Shown here: positions 1 to 7,267 of the stretch, in pieces | Numbering within the stretch: position 1 is the first letter of the stretch | How the letters are laid out: each line of letters starts with the position of its first letter | Assembly (NCBI RefSeq): GCF_005518135.1 | Contig: NZ_SULI01000023.1 | Location: 1-46,106 of the forward strand | Direction of reading: 5' to 3' | DNA from: Shimia litoralis | Lineage (GTDB): Bacteria; Pseudomonadota; Alphaproteobacteria; Rhodobacterales; Rhodobacteraceae | DNA length: 46,106 nt | The notes under the pieces: model-generated | Told to the model about the DNA's origin: nothing | The model's input: the letters and a program-made list of their open reading frames with translations, nothing else | The model's database searches: none | Translations under genes and position numbers: made by a program

Positions 1-2
1 TG

Positions 3-62
3 TCGCCTTCGAACGAAAGGTGGCTTAAACGAGCACTTGGGGCGGCACTAAAACGCGACAGG
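3..62 (+). other. Out-of-frame 5' remnant of the SPT-like gene
   Basis: Read in the third frame, this stretch encodes SPSNERWLKRALGAALKRD. It resembles the helix that normally precedes the conserved SMDGD segment of alpha-oxoamine synthases. The downstream gene continues in the second frame from about position 68 (TDLPRL and onward), and the segment that should carry the SMDGD motif is missing between them. The second frame itself has a stop at 26-28. Either the gene carries a non-triplet deletion or the left end of this sequence is an assembly edge. The homology is judged by eye from a short stretch. Confidence 0.4.
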
Positions 63-85
63 TCCACACCGACCTCCCGCGCCTG

Positions 86-715
86 ATGGACATCAAAGAT
101 CGCCATGATGCGTGGCTCTTGCTGGACGAGGCCCATTCCTATGGGGTGCTTGGTAAAACCGGGCGTGGTCTATGCGAGCATTTCAACGTGGACCCAAAAC
201 GTATCGAGCTGACAATCGGTACCCTCTCCAAGAGCTTTGCCTCTTCTGGCGGGTTCATTGCCGCCGACACAAATGTCATTGAATGGCTCCGGTTCACACT
301 GCCCGGATTTGTGTATTCGGTCGGGTTGTCGCCCGCCACAGTGGCCAGCGCCCACAAAGCCTTGGACATCTTGCGCGCCGAGCCCCAGCGTGTCACCAAA
401 TTACGCAGCAACTCGTGCCATTTTCTTGACGCTGCCAAAGCGGCAAACCTGAACACGGGCATGGCCGTTGGCGAGGCCGTGGTCCCCATCTTGTTTTCGT
501 CGCCCGAAGAATGCATGTTCGTCGCCGAAACCCTTATGGCGCAGGGAATTTATGCCCCTCCAGTCATCCATGTCGGCATCCCCAAAGACTTGCCGCGCAT
601 CCGGTTTTTCATATCAGCAGCGCATTCCATTGCAGATCTAGATCGTGTGGTCGTGGCAGTGGCGCATGCGGCACAGCTGTTTCAGACGCAACACGCAAGG
701 CTAAGTGCTGAATGA
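86..715 (+). CDS. Serine palmitoyltransferase-like alpha-oxoamine synthase (5'-truncated)
   Basis: This is the C-terminal half of a PLP-dependent alpha-oxoamine synthase, the fold shared by serine palmitoyltransferase, KBL and BioF. Visible motifs are the PLP-contacting LLDEAHSYGVLG near residues 11-22, the lysine box TLSKSFASSGG with the Schiff-base Lys near residue 49, and the GFVYSVGLSP segment. The family is usually about 400 residues, and only about 209 are here. The N-terminal part and the SMDGD motif are absent because of the frame break near positions 60-68, so the ATG at 86 is only the first Met in frame and not a natural start. Assignment to the sphingoid branch rests on the KDSR-type reductase two genes downstream. 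The TGA overlaps the next gene's start (ATGA), so it belongs to the operon. It could equally be another oxoamine synthase, or a pseudogene if the deletion is real. Confidence 0.75.
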   Translation: MDIKDRHDAWLLLDEAHSYGVLGKTGRGLCEHFNVDPKRIELTIGTLSKSFASSGGFIAADTNVIEWLRFTLPGFVYSVGLSPATVASAHKALDILRAEPQRVTKLRSNSCHFLDAAKAANLNTGMAVGEAVVPILFSSPEECMFVAETLMAQGIYAPPVIHVGIPKDLPRIRFFISAAHSIADLDRVVVAVAHAAQLFQTQHARLSAE

Positions 716-1341
716 GTTTTTTCGCGCTGACATCTTTACGCGGCAGCTACATAGCGGTCATTTTTGCGCTCTTACTGAGCGCTCCGGTGGATTTGTACGC
801 GGGACCGGATTTGTCATTGCAGTCTTCGACACCAAGTCGGTCTTTGCCAAAGGCACGGTCGGATTTCCCAACACCGCAAGACAGTGATCAAGTTTTCTAT
901 GTGCAACGCAGCATGAATGCCAACACCGTTGTGTACAAAGTCAACTTTGCATCTGACGGGACCTTATCTTCGAACCGCCCCATGAGCGCCTATTGGAGGC
1001 GGTTCAACACGACGGGCGCGGTAAAGTCGCTGTCGTTTCTCGAAAAATCTTTCGCCTACGGTGTCAGCACCCATCCGAATGTCGATGGGAAAACTCATTC
1101 GGTGAAATTCGCAGCCCTGCCAAAACTGTCTGTGACCCTGCGCCAAAGCGACAAACACAAGGCCGCACTGTGGGCCAATATCAACAATCAGGAATATCGT
1201 ATGATTTCCGCGTTTCTGGACCTTGACGAAAGTGGGTTATTCCCCAAAGTCGTCCGCCTGAGACTTTACACATCCGAGCCCAATACGGGCTTATTCGTAA
1301 CACATCTAGTATCCGTATCCGGTGGAGACATCCGCAAATGA
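712..1341 (+). CDS. DUF4833-type exported protein
   Basis: This 209-residue protein has an N-terminal hydrophobic stretch (about residues 10-29, ending in a small-residue region near LYAG) that looks like a signal peptide, so it probably acts in the periplasm. The mature part contains VFYVQRSMNANTVVYKVNF, PMSAYWRRF and FLEKSFAYGVS, which match my recollection of DUF4833 (domain of unknown function). No catalytic motif is recognisable. The ATG overlaps the previous stop by four bases, and its own stop overlaps the Ino1 start (ATGA at 1338). It is therefore translationally coupled on both sides and is probably a dedicated component of the lipid pathway. A role in processing, binding or trafficking an inositol or sphingoid lipid is inference only. 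Confidence 0.7.
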   Translation: MSFFALTSLRGSYIAVIFALLLSAPVDLYAGPDLSLQSSTPSRSLPKARSDFPTPQDSDQVFYVQRSMNANTVVYKVNFASDGTLSSNRPMSAYWRRFNTTGAVKSLSFLEKSFAYGVSTHPNVDGKTHSVKFAALPKLSVTLRQSDKHKAALWANINNQEYRMISAFLDLDESGLFPKVVRLRLYTSEPNTGLFVTHLVSVSGGDIRK

Positions 1342-2450
1342 CGACCAAGACCCCAATCCGCACTGCAATTGTCGGAGTAGGCAACTGCGCCAGCTCGCTT
1401 ATTCAAGGCGTATCGTATTGCCGCGCTCTTGGCGATCAGGCCGTCGGGGTCAGCTTTCCCGAACTCGCGGGCTATACCCCATCTGACGTAGAGCTTGTTG
1501 CAGGGTTCGATGTGGATGCCCGCAAAGTGGGGCTGTCTCTGGCCGAAGCCGCGTTTGCGCCCCCCAACTGTACCGAAGTGTTTCACAAGGATGTCTCAGA
1601 GCAGACTGCACTTGTGCATCGCGGTCCTGATTTGGATGGGGTTGCGGCGCATATGTTGTCAAAACCCGAAGATCGCAGTTTCCGACTTTCTGATGCGCCG
1701 GCACTGACCAAAGACGAGATTGTCGCCGTGCTGCGTGAAGCGGGCACCCAGGTCATGATCGTGTTCTTGCCGGTTGGATCTCAAAAAGCCGTTGAGTTTT
1801 ATGCCGAGTGCGCCATCGAAGCAGGCGTTGCGCTTGTGAATGGCATTCCCGTTTTCATCGCATCCAATCCGGTGTGGGCGGCCAAGTTTAAGGCCGCAGG
1901 CGTTCCGTGTCTTGGTGACGACTTCAAGGCCCAGCTCGGCGCGACGATCGTCCACCGCACGTTGGCCAATCTGGCCGACATGCGCGGCGTTCAGATCGAC
2001 AGGACATATCAACTTAATATCGGGGGAAATACCGATTTCCTGAACATGTCAGAGCAAGACCGCCTTGCCAGCAAGCGCGAATCCAAAACCGAGGCCGTGC
2101 AGGCCGCTATGGAAAACCGGTTGGACACATCAGACATTCGCATTGGCCCGTCTGACTATGTGCCTTGGCTGAATGACCACAAAGTTGCCTATGTGCGGCT
2201 AGAAGGTCGGCTGTTCGGTGGTGCGCGCACCAATATCGAGCTTCGCCTTGATGTCGAAGACAGTCCGAATGCCGCCGCTGAGGCCCTTGCAGGCATCCGG
2301 CTCGCGCGTATTGCGCTTGATCGCGGATTGTCAGGGTCTGTCGATGCCGCCAGCGCCTTTTTGTTCAAGCACCCGCCTGTGCAATTTGAAGACACCGACG
2401 CGCATGACATGGTGCTCGCGTTTGCGAATGGAGACGAGGCCACAGCCTGA
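1338..2450 (+). CDS. ino1: Inositol-3-phosphate synthase (Ino1/MIPS)
   Basis: This enzyme converts glucose 6-phosphate to 1L-myo-inositol 1-phosphate with catalytic NAD. The 370-residue protein has the NAD-binding IVGVGNCASS (residues 11-20), FLPVGSQKA (143-151), GDDFKAQLGAT (193-203), LNIGGNTDFLNM (226-237), the SKT lysine at 250, and GPSDYVPWLNDHK (270-282) followed by AYVRLEGR. The pattern is that of the compact actinobacterial/archaeal-type MIPS, not the longer eukaryotic form. It overlaps DUF4833 by four bases and the KDSR-like gene by one base (TGATG). Inositol synthesis is uncommon in Rhodobacteraceae. The operon places the product in lipid assembly rather than osmolyte formation, with the CDP-alcohol phosphatidyltransferase at 11.0 kb as the likely consumer. 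Confidence 0.95.
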   Translation: MTTKTPIRTAIVGVGNCASSLIQGVSYCRALGDQAVGVSFPELAGYTPSDVELVAGFDVDARKVGLSLAEAAFAPPNCTEVFHKDVSEQTALVHRGPDLDGVAAHMLSKPEDRSFRLSDAPALTKDEIVAVLREAGTQVMIVFLPVGSQKAVEFYAECAIEAGVALVNGIPVFIASNPVWAAKFKAAGVPCLGDDFKAQLGATIVHRTLANLADMRGVQIDRTYQLNIGGNTDFLNMSEQDRLASKRESKTEAVQAAMENRLDTSDIRIGPSDYVPWLNDHKVAYVRLEGRLFGGARTNIELRLDVEDSPNAAAEALAGIRLARIALDRGLSGSVDAASAFLFKHPPVQFEDTDAHDMVLAFANGDEATA

Positions 2451-3244
2451 TGTCTGCGGCCTTTGTGACAGGCGGCTCGAGCGGCATTGGCCTTGAAGCG
2501 GCGCGCCAATTGGCCAGTGCGGGTCATGACGTGGCATTGTTTGCCCGCGATCCGGATAAATTGCTCGCCGCGCGCAACAGCATTCTGAACGACGCTCCGT
2601 CTCGGCGTATCGAAATCTTTCCTGTGGATGTCAGCGAGCGTGACACCATGCTTGCGGCCATTGATCGGGCGCTGGACATATTTGGCGCGCCCCAAATGGC
2701 GATCGCCAGCGCAGGTATCGCCGAACCGGGATTGTTCACAGAACAGTCGCTGGCGCTGCACGAAGAACACATGGCGGTCAATTATTTCGGCAGCCTATAT
2801 TTCACGCGCGCGGTGAGCGATGCCATGATCACGGCGGGCGGTGGCAAGATTGGGCTGATATCATCTGGCGCAGCCTTTTTTGGAATTTATGGCTATGGCG
2901 CATATGCGCCTTCAAAATTTGCCCTGCGTGGCCTCGCCGAAGTTCTGCATCTTGAATTGGGCCACAAGGGCATCGGCATCACGCTATGTTATCCACCAGA
3001 CACGGATACGCCACAACTGGCCGCCGAAAACCGCACCAAACCCGTGGCGACCCAAAAGATCACCAAAGGCGGAGGGCTGTGGAGTGCTCAAGACGTCGCG
3101 GCGGCATTGATTGAGGGCATGAACAAGGACAAATTCGTGGTCACGCCGGGTTTCCAAATCGGGGCGTTGCATCGTCTGACCAGCCTGATTGCCCCGGCGT
3201 TGCGTTGGCATCAAAAACGGATCATTCGCAAGGAAGAGCCATGA
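2450..3244 (+). CDS. 3-ketodihydrosphingosine reductase-type SDR
   Basis: This is a 264-residue short-chain dehydrogenase/reductase. It has the nucleotide-binding TGGSSGIG (7-14), NYFGS around N111, and the catalytic S139, Y152 and K156 (S-x12-Y-x3-K). Two segments specifically match eukaryotic KDSR: YSASKFAIRGLAE in the human protein against YAPSKFALRGLAE here, and PPDTDTP (182-188) followed by ENRTKP (193-198), which human KDSR carries almost letter for letter. The expected reaction is NADPH-dependent reduction of 3-ketosphinganine to sphinganine on the cytosolic face of the membrane. There is no obvious N-terminal membrane anchor, unlike the human enzyme, but the C-terminus is basic and partly hydrophobic. 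A one-base TGATG overlap with ino1 and an ATGA overlap with the CdsA-like gene show tight coupling. The known Caulobacter ceramide pathway uses a different reductase family (CerR), so this would be a eukaryote-like variant. Confidence 0.85.
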   Translation: MSAAFVTGGSSGIGLEAARQLASAGHDVALFARDPDKLLAARNSILNDAPSRRIEIFPVDVSERDTMLAAIDRALDIFGAPQMAIASAGIAEPGLFTEQSLALHEEHMAVNYFGSLYFTRAVSDAMITAGGGKIGLISSGAAFFGIYGYGAYAPSKFALRGLAEVLHLELGHKGIGITLCYPPDTDTPQLAAENRTKPVATQKITKGGGLWSAQDVAAALIEGMNKDKFVVTPGFQIGALHRLTSLIAPALRWHQKRIIRKEEP

Positions 3245-4125
3245 CAGGCCTAAGTGTATATCAACTTGCCTTGGCGGCATTGGTCCTTCTGGCCGCTGCT
3301 TATGTGCTGATCGGTTCTGTGTTTTTGATTCCGGGCAAAAAGGACGTCGCACGCGATCTGTTTCAGGCAATCCTGTCGATGACGATCGTCGCAGGGACTT
3401 TGATGGCCGTGTTTGTGATCGGGGATTGGGCATTGGTGCCGTTCTTTTTGTTGCTCGCAGCGCGCACGGGTTTTGAGGCCGCCGCAATTCGCTTTGATAC
3501 GAAACAGGCGCTCATCGCAGCAGGCATCTCCGCCATCTGCACAGCCAGCGTTCTGATTTGGCCAATGTTGACCTATGGCGTACTGGGGGTATGGTGCCTT
3601 CTGTTTGCACGTATTGTCGCGGTACCCGGGGCAAAGGACACATCGATCTGGAGATGGTCCGAGCTCTTCGTCTATCCAATTCTTCCCATGGCTCTTTTGG
3701 CGTGGGCCGGACTGGACGACACCCTAAGACCCTTAATGCTGGTCGCATATATTCTCATCGAAACCTTTGACAGTTACGCCTATGTGGCGGGTAAATTGGT
3801 CGGGCGTACCAAGGCGTTTCCAGTCCTGAGCCCGCGCAAAACCGTAGAGGGCCTTTTGGGGGGCGCGGTCATTCTGATGCTGACCGCGGCCATTGTGGCG
3901 GCTTTTGCGGATATGCCAATCGTAACGGCCATGACGCTCGCCCTGATCACCGGGGCACTTGGCGTGATCGGAGACCTTGCCGCGTCGCGCCTAAAACGTG
4001 CGGCTGGGGTCAAAGATTTCCCCATTGTGTTGCCCAAACAAGGCGGATTGCTCGATATTGCTGACAGTTGGATTGCCGGCGGTGGCGGATTGGCGGCGCT
4101 ATTTTTAGTGTGGACCATGGTGTGA
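3241..4125 (+). CDS. CdsA-like phosphatidate cytidylyltransferase
   Basis: This is a polytopic inner-membrane protein of 294 residues with about seven to eight hydrophobic segments. The C-terminal signature SRLKRAAGVKDFPIVLPKQG followed by GLLDIADS aligns with the CdsA signature (S-x-x-K-R-x4-K-D ... H-G-G-x-x-D-R-x-D). The usual His is Gln and the Arg after the metal-binding Asp is Ile, so it is a divergent member. The family transfers CMP from CTP to phosphatidate to give CDP-diacylglycerol. The ATG at 3241 is preceded by AAGGAAG and overlaps the reductase stop, so it is preferred over an upstream in-frame start. It is probably a second, pathway-specific CDS enzyme supplying a CDP-lipid to the CDP-alcohol phosphatidyltransferase. 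Whether its substrate is diacylglycerol phosphate or a sphingoid phosphate cannot be told. Confidence 0.8.
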   Translation: MTGLSVYQLALAALVLLAAAYVLIGSVFLIPGKKDVARDLFQAILSMTIVAGTLMAVFVIGDWALVPFFLLLAARTGFEAAAIRFDTKQALIAAGISAICTASVLIWPMLTYGVLGVWCLLFARIVAVPGAKDTSIWRWSELFVYPILPMALLAWAGLDDTLRPLMLVAYILIETFDSYAYVAGKLVGRTKAFPVLSPRKTVEGLLGGAVILMLTAAIVAAFADMPIVTAMTLALITGALGVIGDLAASRLKRAAGVKDFPIVLPKQGGLLDIADSWIAGGGGLAALFLVWTMV

Positions 4126-4165
4126 CGGGCTTGCCTCCGGCACGAATGGATCACACAATCGCTTT

Positions 4166-5281
4166 ATGATCCGCTTTGGCCCCATCGTAGCGCTGCTTGG
4201 AACGCCTATTTTGGCGCGTTTGTTGCTGCTGTTGGGGCTGGTCGTCGCAATTTTTCTGGCCGACAGTTTTACGTCGCTGCTGGAAGGTATCATGCGCTAT
4301 GGCGGAGACCCAAAACATCTTGCGCTCTTGCTGATGCTGAAATCCCCCGAAATCGTCGATATGGCCTTGGCCATTGGCATGCTGATTGCGGTGTACTTCG
4401 CCCTCCTAGAGGCTCGTAATTCCGGCGAGTTGATAATCTTGGCCACTGCCGGAGTACGCTGGTCTCGCATCGTCGGGTTTGTCTTACTGGTTGGCGTTCT
4501 CGGCGGTGTCGTTTCATTCGCCACCGCAGGTTATGTCCTCCCCAAAGCGCGCTTTGCCCAGCGCATCGTCTTGGCAGAGCTGCGCAAAGATTATGTCTTG
4601 GATACCGTCACCCGCTCGGGACCGCGTCGCGATCAACACTCAATCAAAGGGACGTCCTTTATTGCCACCCCACCAAAGGATGACAGCCAAGAGCGCGGCC
4701 AACTGTTTATCTTTCAACCTCAGCCAGACGGATCGTGGCGGGCGGGGCAGTCGCGCAACTGGCACATCGTCGGGCCAGATGACACAGGGACGCATCGTAT
4801 CCGGCTCAAGGCGCTCAAGGCATACGAAAGCCCGGCACGTGCTGCAGATGGCAAGTTTCGTCCCATCAGCGCGTTTCAAGTATCTGACGCGGATTTCGAA
4901 TTTCGCCTAGATGACATTGCACCACCGCCGGATCAACGACGCTCTAAGGCGGAACAAATACTGGATCTTGCCCCCGAGAATGAAAAACGCATGGCCAGCG
5001 TTCTGGCGCGGGCACAGTTGGTGCCAGCGGCAGCTCTTTTGGCGGTGATTGCTGTCCTAACTTCGGGCGCTGGAATCATGCGATATTTGACGCTGCCCAT
5101 CGCGGCAATAACCGTCATGGTCTATGACGTTCTGGGGCGTGCAATCCTAATGGATTTGATTGGCACGGCGCCACCGGTTTTGCTGGGGGGTTCCGCCGTT
5201 GTTGTCTATCTCGTGCCACTCTTGGGTTATATCGCGCTGCGCGGCGAAGCCCTCATGGTACCCGTAAAGGCCAAGTCATGA
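4166..5281 (+). CDS. LptF/LptG-type permease (first of pair)
   Basis: This 371-residue inner-membrane protein has three N-terminal transmembrane segments, a large soluble beta-type middle domain (roughly residues 125-270), and three C-terminal transmembrane segments. That is the YjgP/YjgQ (LptF/LptG) architecture. In lipopolysaccharide export, LptF and LptG form the membrane part of the LptB2FG ABC extractor, and the periplasmic domain passes lipid to LptC. It lies 40 bp after the cdsA-like gene and overlaps the second permease (ATGA at 5278). The canonical lptFG of Rhodobacteraceae, as I recall, precedes lptD, surA and pdxA, and none of those is here. This pair is therefore likely a paralogous set committed to the lipid made by this cluster. 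No dedicated LptB or LptC is visible. Confidence 0.85.
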   Translation: MIRFGPIVALLGTPILARLLLLLGLVVAIFLADSFTSLLEGIMRYGGDPKHLALLLMLKSPEIVDMALAIGMLIAVYFALLEARNSGELIILATAGVRWSRIVGFVLLVGVLGGVVSFATAGYVLPKARFAQRIVLAELRKDYVLDTVTRSGPRRDQHSIKGTSFIATPPKDDSQERGQLFIFQPQPDGSWRAGQSRNWHIVGPDDTGTHRIRLKALKAYESPARAADGKFRPISAFQVSDADFEFRLDDIAPPPDQRRSKAEQILDLAPENEKRMASVLARAQLVPAAALLAVIAVLTSGAGIMRYLTLPIAAITVMVYDVLGRAILMDLIGTAPPVLLGGSAVVVYLVPLLGYIALRGEALMVPVKAKS

Positions 5282-6414
5282 CGGCGCGTATGTACACAGG
5301 GATCGCGGCGCGCGGCATCGTCTGGGCAAATCTGCGGGCCATTGCTTTTACCATGTTTGTGCTATTGATCGTGGCTCTTGCGATTGACCTCGCAGCCGAG
5401 CTTGATGGCATACGCGGATCACAGATGGCCAAGGAAGCAGGGCTTGCCAGTATTCTTCCGCGGTACATCATGTTTCGCGCCACAGATATTGTGACACGGC
5501 TATTTCCGCTGGCCTGTTTGATTGGCCCGTTCGTTGCACAGCTTTTGCGGCATCAACGCATGGAGGACATTATCCTTGGTGCAGCAGGGGTATCGCCTCG
5601 TCTGACATACAGCGCATTGCTGGTGGTCGGTCTCGCAGCAGGCGGTGTTCAGGTCGCGTTTGAAGGCTGGTTGCGCCCTGCGGCGGTCTTTGCCCAAGTC
5701 GATCTGCAACAAGGCAGCTATGCCCGCCGTTTCCACAGAGGGGATATCGGGCTACGTTGGTTCGTCGACGAAAACCGCGCCTTACGCGCGAGTGTGGTGC
5801 GGACCGATCCGCCAGAATTGCGGCGCATACAGTTGTTTGAAGGCATCTCAACCGAAAGCGTTGACACGATCACCATCGCACCCCTTGCCACACTATCGCA
5901 AGACACCCAAAGCTGGGTCCTACATGATGCAACGGTGTGGCAGAGCACCGAAAACGCGCTCTTACGCCCCACCGAGCACAAGACCCTCAACCTTGACTTT
6001 CCCGTGTCGGCGCAAAGCCTTCGGTACTTCGATATTCCGGGATTTTACATTCCAGACACCGCTTTACGCACCATTGCCGCACACGCGCAATCGCGGGCGG
6101 CGGCTGATGCTAAAACGGCGGTCGTGCGCCGCTATGCAGCGCTGTTCCTGCCAGGAATATTTGTGTTTCTCGGTGCGACGCTGGCTCAGGCTGGGTTTCA
6201 AGGTCGGCAAATTTCTGCGTGGCGCCTCTTGATACTAGGCACAATCGGATATCTGAGCGTCGTCTCTATCAAGGTGTTTTGGGCACTCGGAGAATTTGAC
6301 CGCGTCAGCCCAGTCGCCGCCAGCTTTGTCCCACTCGCAGCCGCATCTGCCTTGGCGATTGTGATGCAGCTGCGAATTACAGGGTTCTTGCGTCTGCCGA
6401 AAATGCGCAGCTAG
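5278..6414 (+). CDS. LptF/LptG-type permease (second of pair)
   Basis: This 378-residue protein has the same layout as its upstream partner: N-terminal membrane helices, a periplasmic jellyroll-like domain around residues 130-270, and three C-terminal helices. The start overlaps the previous stop by four bases, which suits equimolar expression of a heterodimer. Its stop codon sits inside a CTAG palindrome that is also the stop of the convergent nucleotidyltransferase gene. By family it would work with an LptB-like ATPase to pull an amphipathic lipid out of the inner membrane. The cluster suggests the cargo is a glycosylated inositol or sphingoid lipid, but this is inference. It could still be the cell's only LptG, which the rest of the genome would settle. 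Confidence 0.85.
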   Translation: MTARMYTGIAARGIVWANLRAIAFTMFVLLIVALAIDLAAELDGIRGSQMAKEAGLASILPRYIMFRATDIVTRLFPLACLIGPFVAQLLRHQRMEDIILGAAGVSPRLTYSALLVVGLAAGGVQVAFEGWLRPAAVFAQVDLQQGSYARRFHRGDIGLRWFVDENRALRASVVRTDPPELRRIQLFEGISTESVDTITIAPLATLSQDTQSWVLHDATVWQSTENALLRPTEHKTLNLDFPVSAQSLRYFDIPGFYIPDTALRTIAAHAQSRAAADAKTAVVRRYAALFLPGIFVFLGATLAQAGFQGRQISAWRLLILGTIGYLSVVSIKVFWALGEFDRVSPVAASFVPLAAASALAIVMQLRITGFLRLPKMRS

Positions 6415-7160
6415 CTCTGCGCATCATTCTTAAGGATTTGCGGCCAGACCGTATTGATCGCCCGCTGAAACATCGGTTCATCATCCATTTCTGTCCACGC
6501 AAGATCATCAATCCGTGCGAGCGCGATGTCCACGTTCCGCGCCATGTGCACCACTGCGGACTCATAATCCGCCTTTGGTTGCTCTGCGAACACCTCGTGT
6601 GCAGCATCGATCAGTTTGGCGACATCGCCTTGGGTGAAACAGCTGACGCCGACAAGCTCGCCAAAGTGCGGGCCTGCGTGCGCCTGAATATCTTTGGACA
6701 TTGTTTCAAATACCGGCGTGCCATTGCGCCCCACCCGAGACCAGATATAGACCTCGTCTGTCGCGAGCGTTTCGCCAGACACCACAATCGTCGACACCTC
6801 AGGCTGAATAGGAGCCAATGTGCGTGCCTCATAGATGATATCGGATTCCAGCAAGGCCACACTTCCGCTAAGTCCATCCATCCCGCGCAACATCGACAAC
6901 AGGCTTCCGGTGGTGTCAAAATCAGGATTGTGGATCAACTCGACACCTTGCACCCCCGCAAAACAGGACCGGTACTGGTCATCAAGGTGGCCGGTTACAA
7001 TACGAATACGCGGAACACCGCAGGCTTGCAAAAGATTGACCGATCTTTGAACCAGCCCAGTTCCACCAATTTCCAGCAATCCCTTTGGGGTCATCGTGCC
7101 ACGCGGGCCCATGCGAATACCCCGTCCAGCCGCCATAATCAGCGCGTTTTCAACAGACAT
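6411..7160 (-). CDS. Sugar/alcohol-phosphate nucleotidyltransferase (LicC-like)
   Basis: This 249-residue GT-A-fold nucleotidyltransferase begins MSVENALIMAAGRGIRMGP. The LxAAGxGxRM loop is followed by the TPKGLLEI lysine box, and a metal-site region ESDIIY comes later. Overall layout resembles LicC-type phosphocholine cytidylyltransferases and related CTP:alcohol-phosphate enzymes. The Met at 7160 is chosen because the conserved loop begins a few residues later; the in-frame upstream extension is not conserved-looking, and no strong ribosome site is visible. The gene is convergent with the second permease (shared CTAG stop) and divergent from the GT4 gene. In this cluster it could make CDP-inositol (as IPCT does in di-inositol-phosphate synthesis), CDP-glycerol, CDP-choline or a nucleotide sugar. 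The substrate is not determinable by eye. Confidence 0.75.
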   Translation of the reverse strand: MSVENALIMAAGRGIRMGPRGTMTPKGLLEIGGTGLVQRSVNLLQACGVPRIRIVTGHLDDQYRSCFAGVQGVELIHNPDFDTTGSLLSMLRGMDGLSGSVALLESDIIYEARTLAPIQPEVSTIVVSGETLATDEVYIWSRVGRNGTPVFETMSKDIQAHAGPHFGELVGVSCFTQGDVAKLIDAAHEVFAEQPKADYESAVVHMARNVDIALARIDDLAWTEMDDEPMFQRAINTVWPQILKNDAQS

Positions 7161-7267
7161 TTTTTCAATAAATCCAAAACTACTCGAAACTTGGGGGGAC
7201 CCTATGATAGGACAGATCAACGCGCAAGCGAGCAGGTGCCGCACCAGTTTACGAGGCAAGACAGCAC

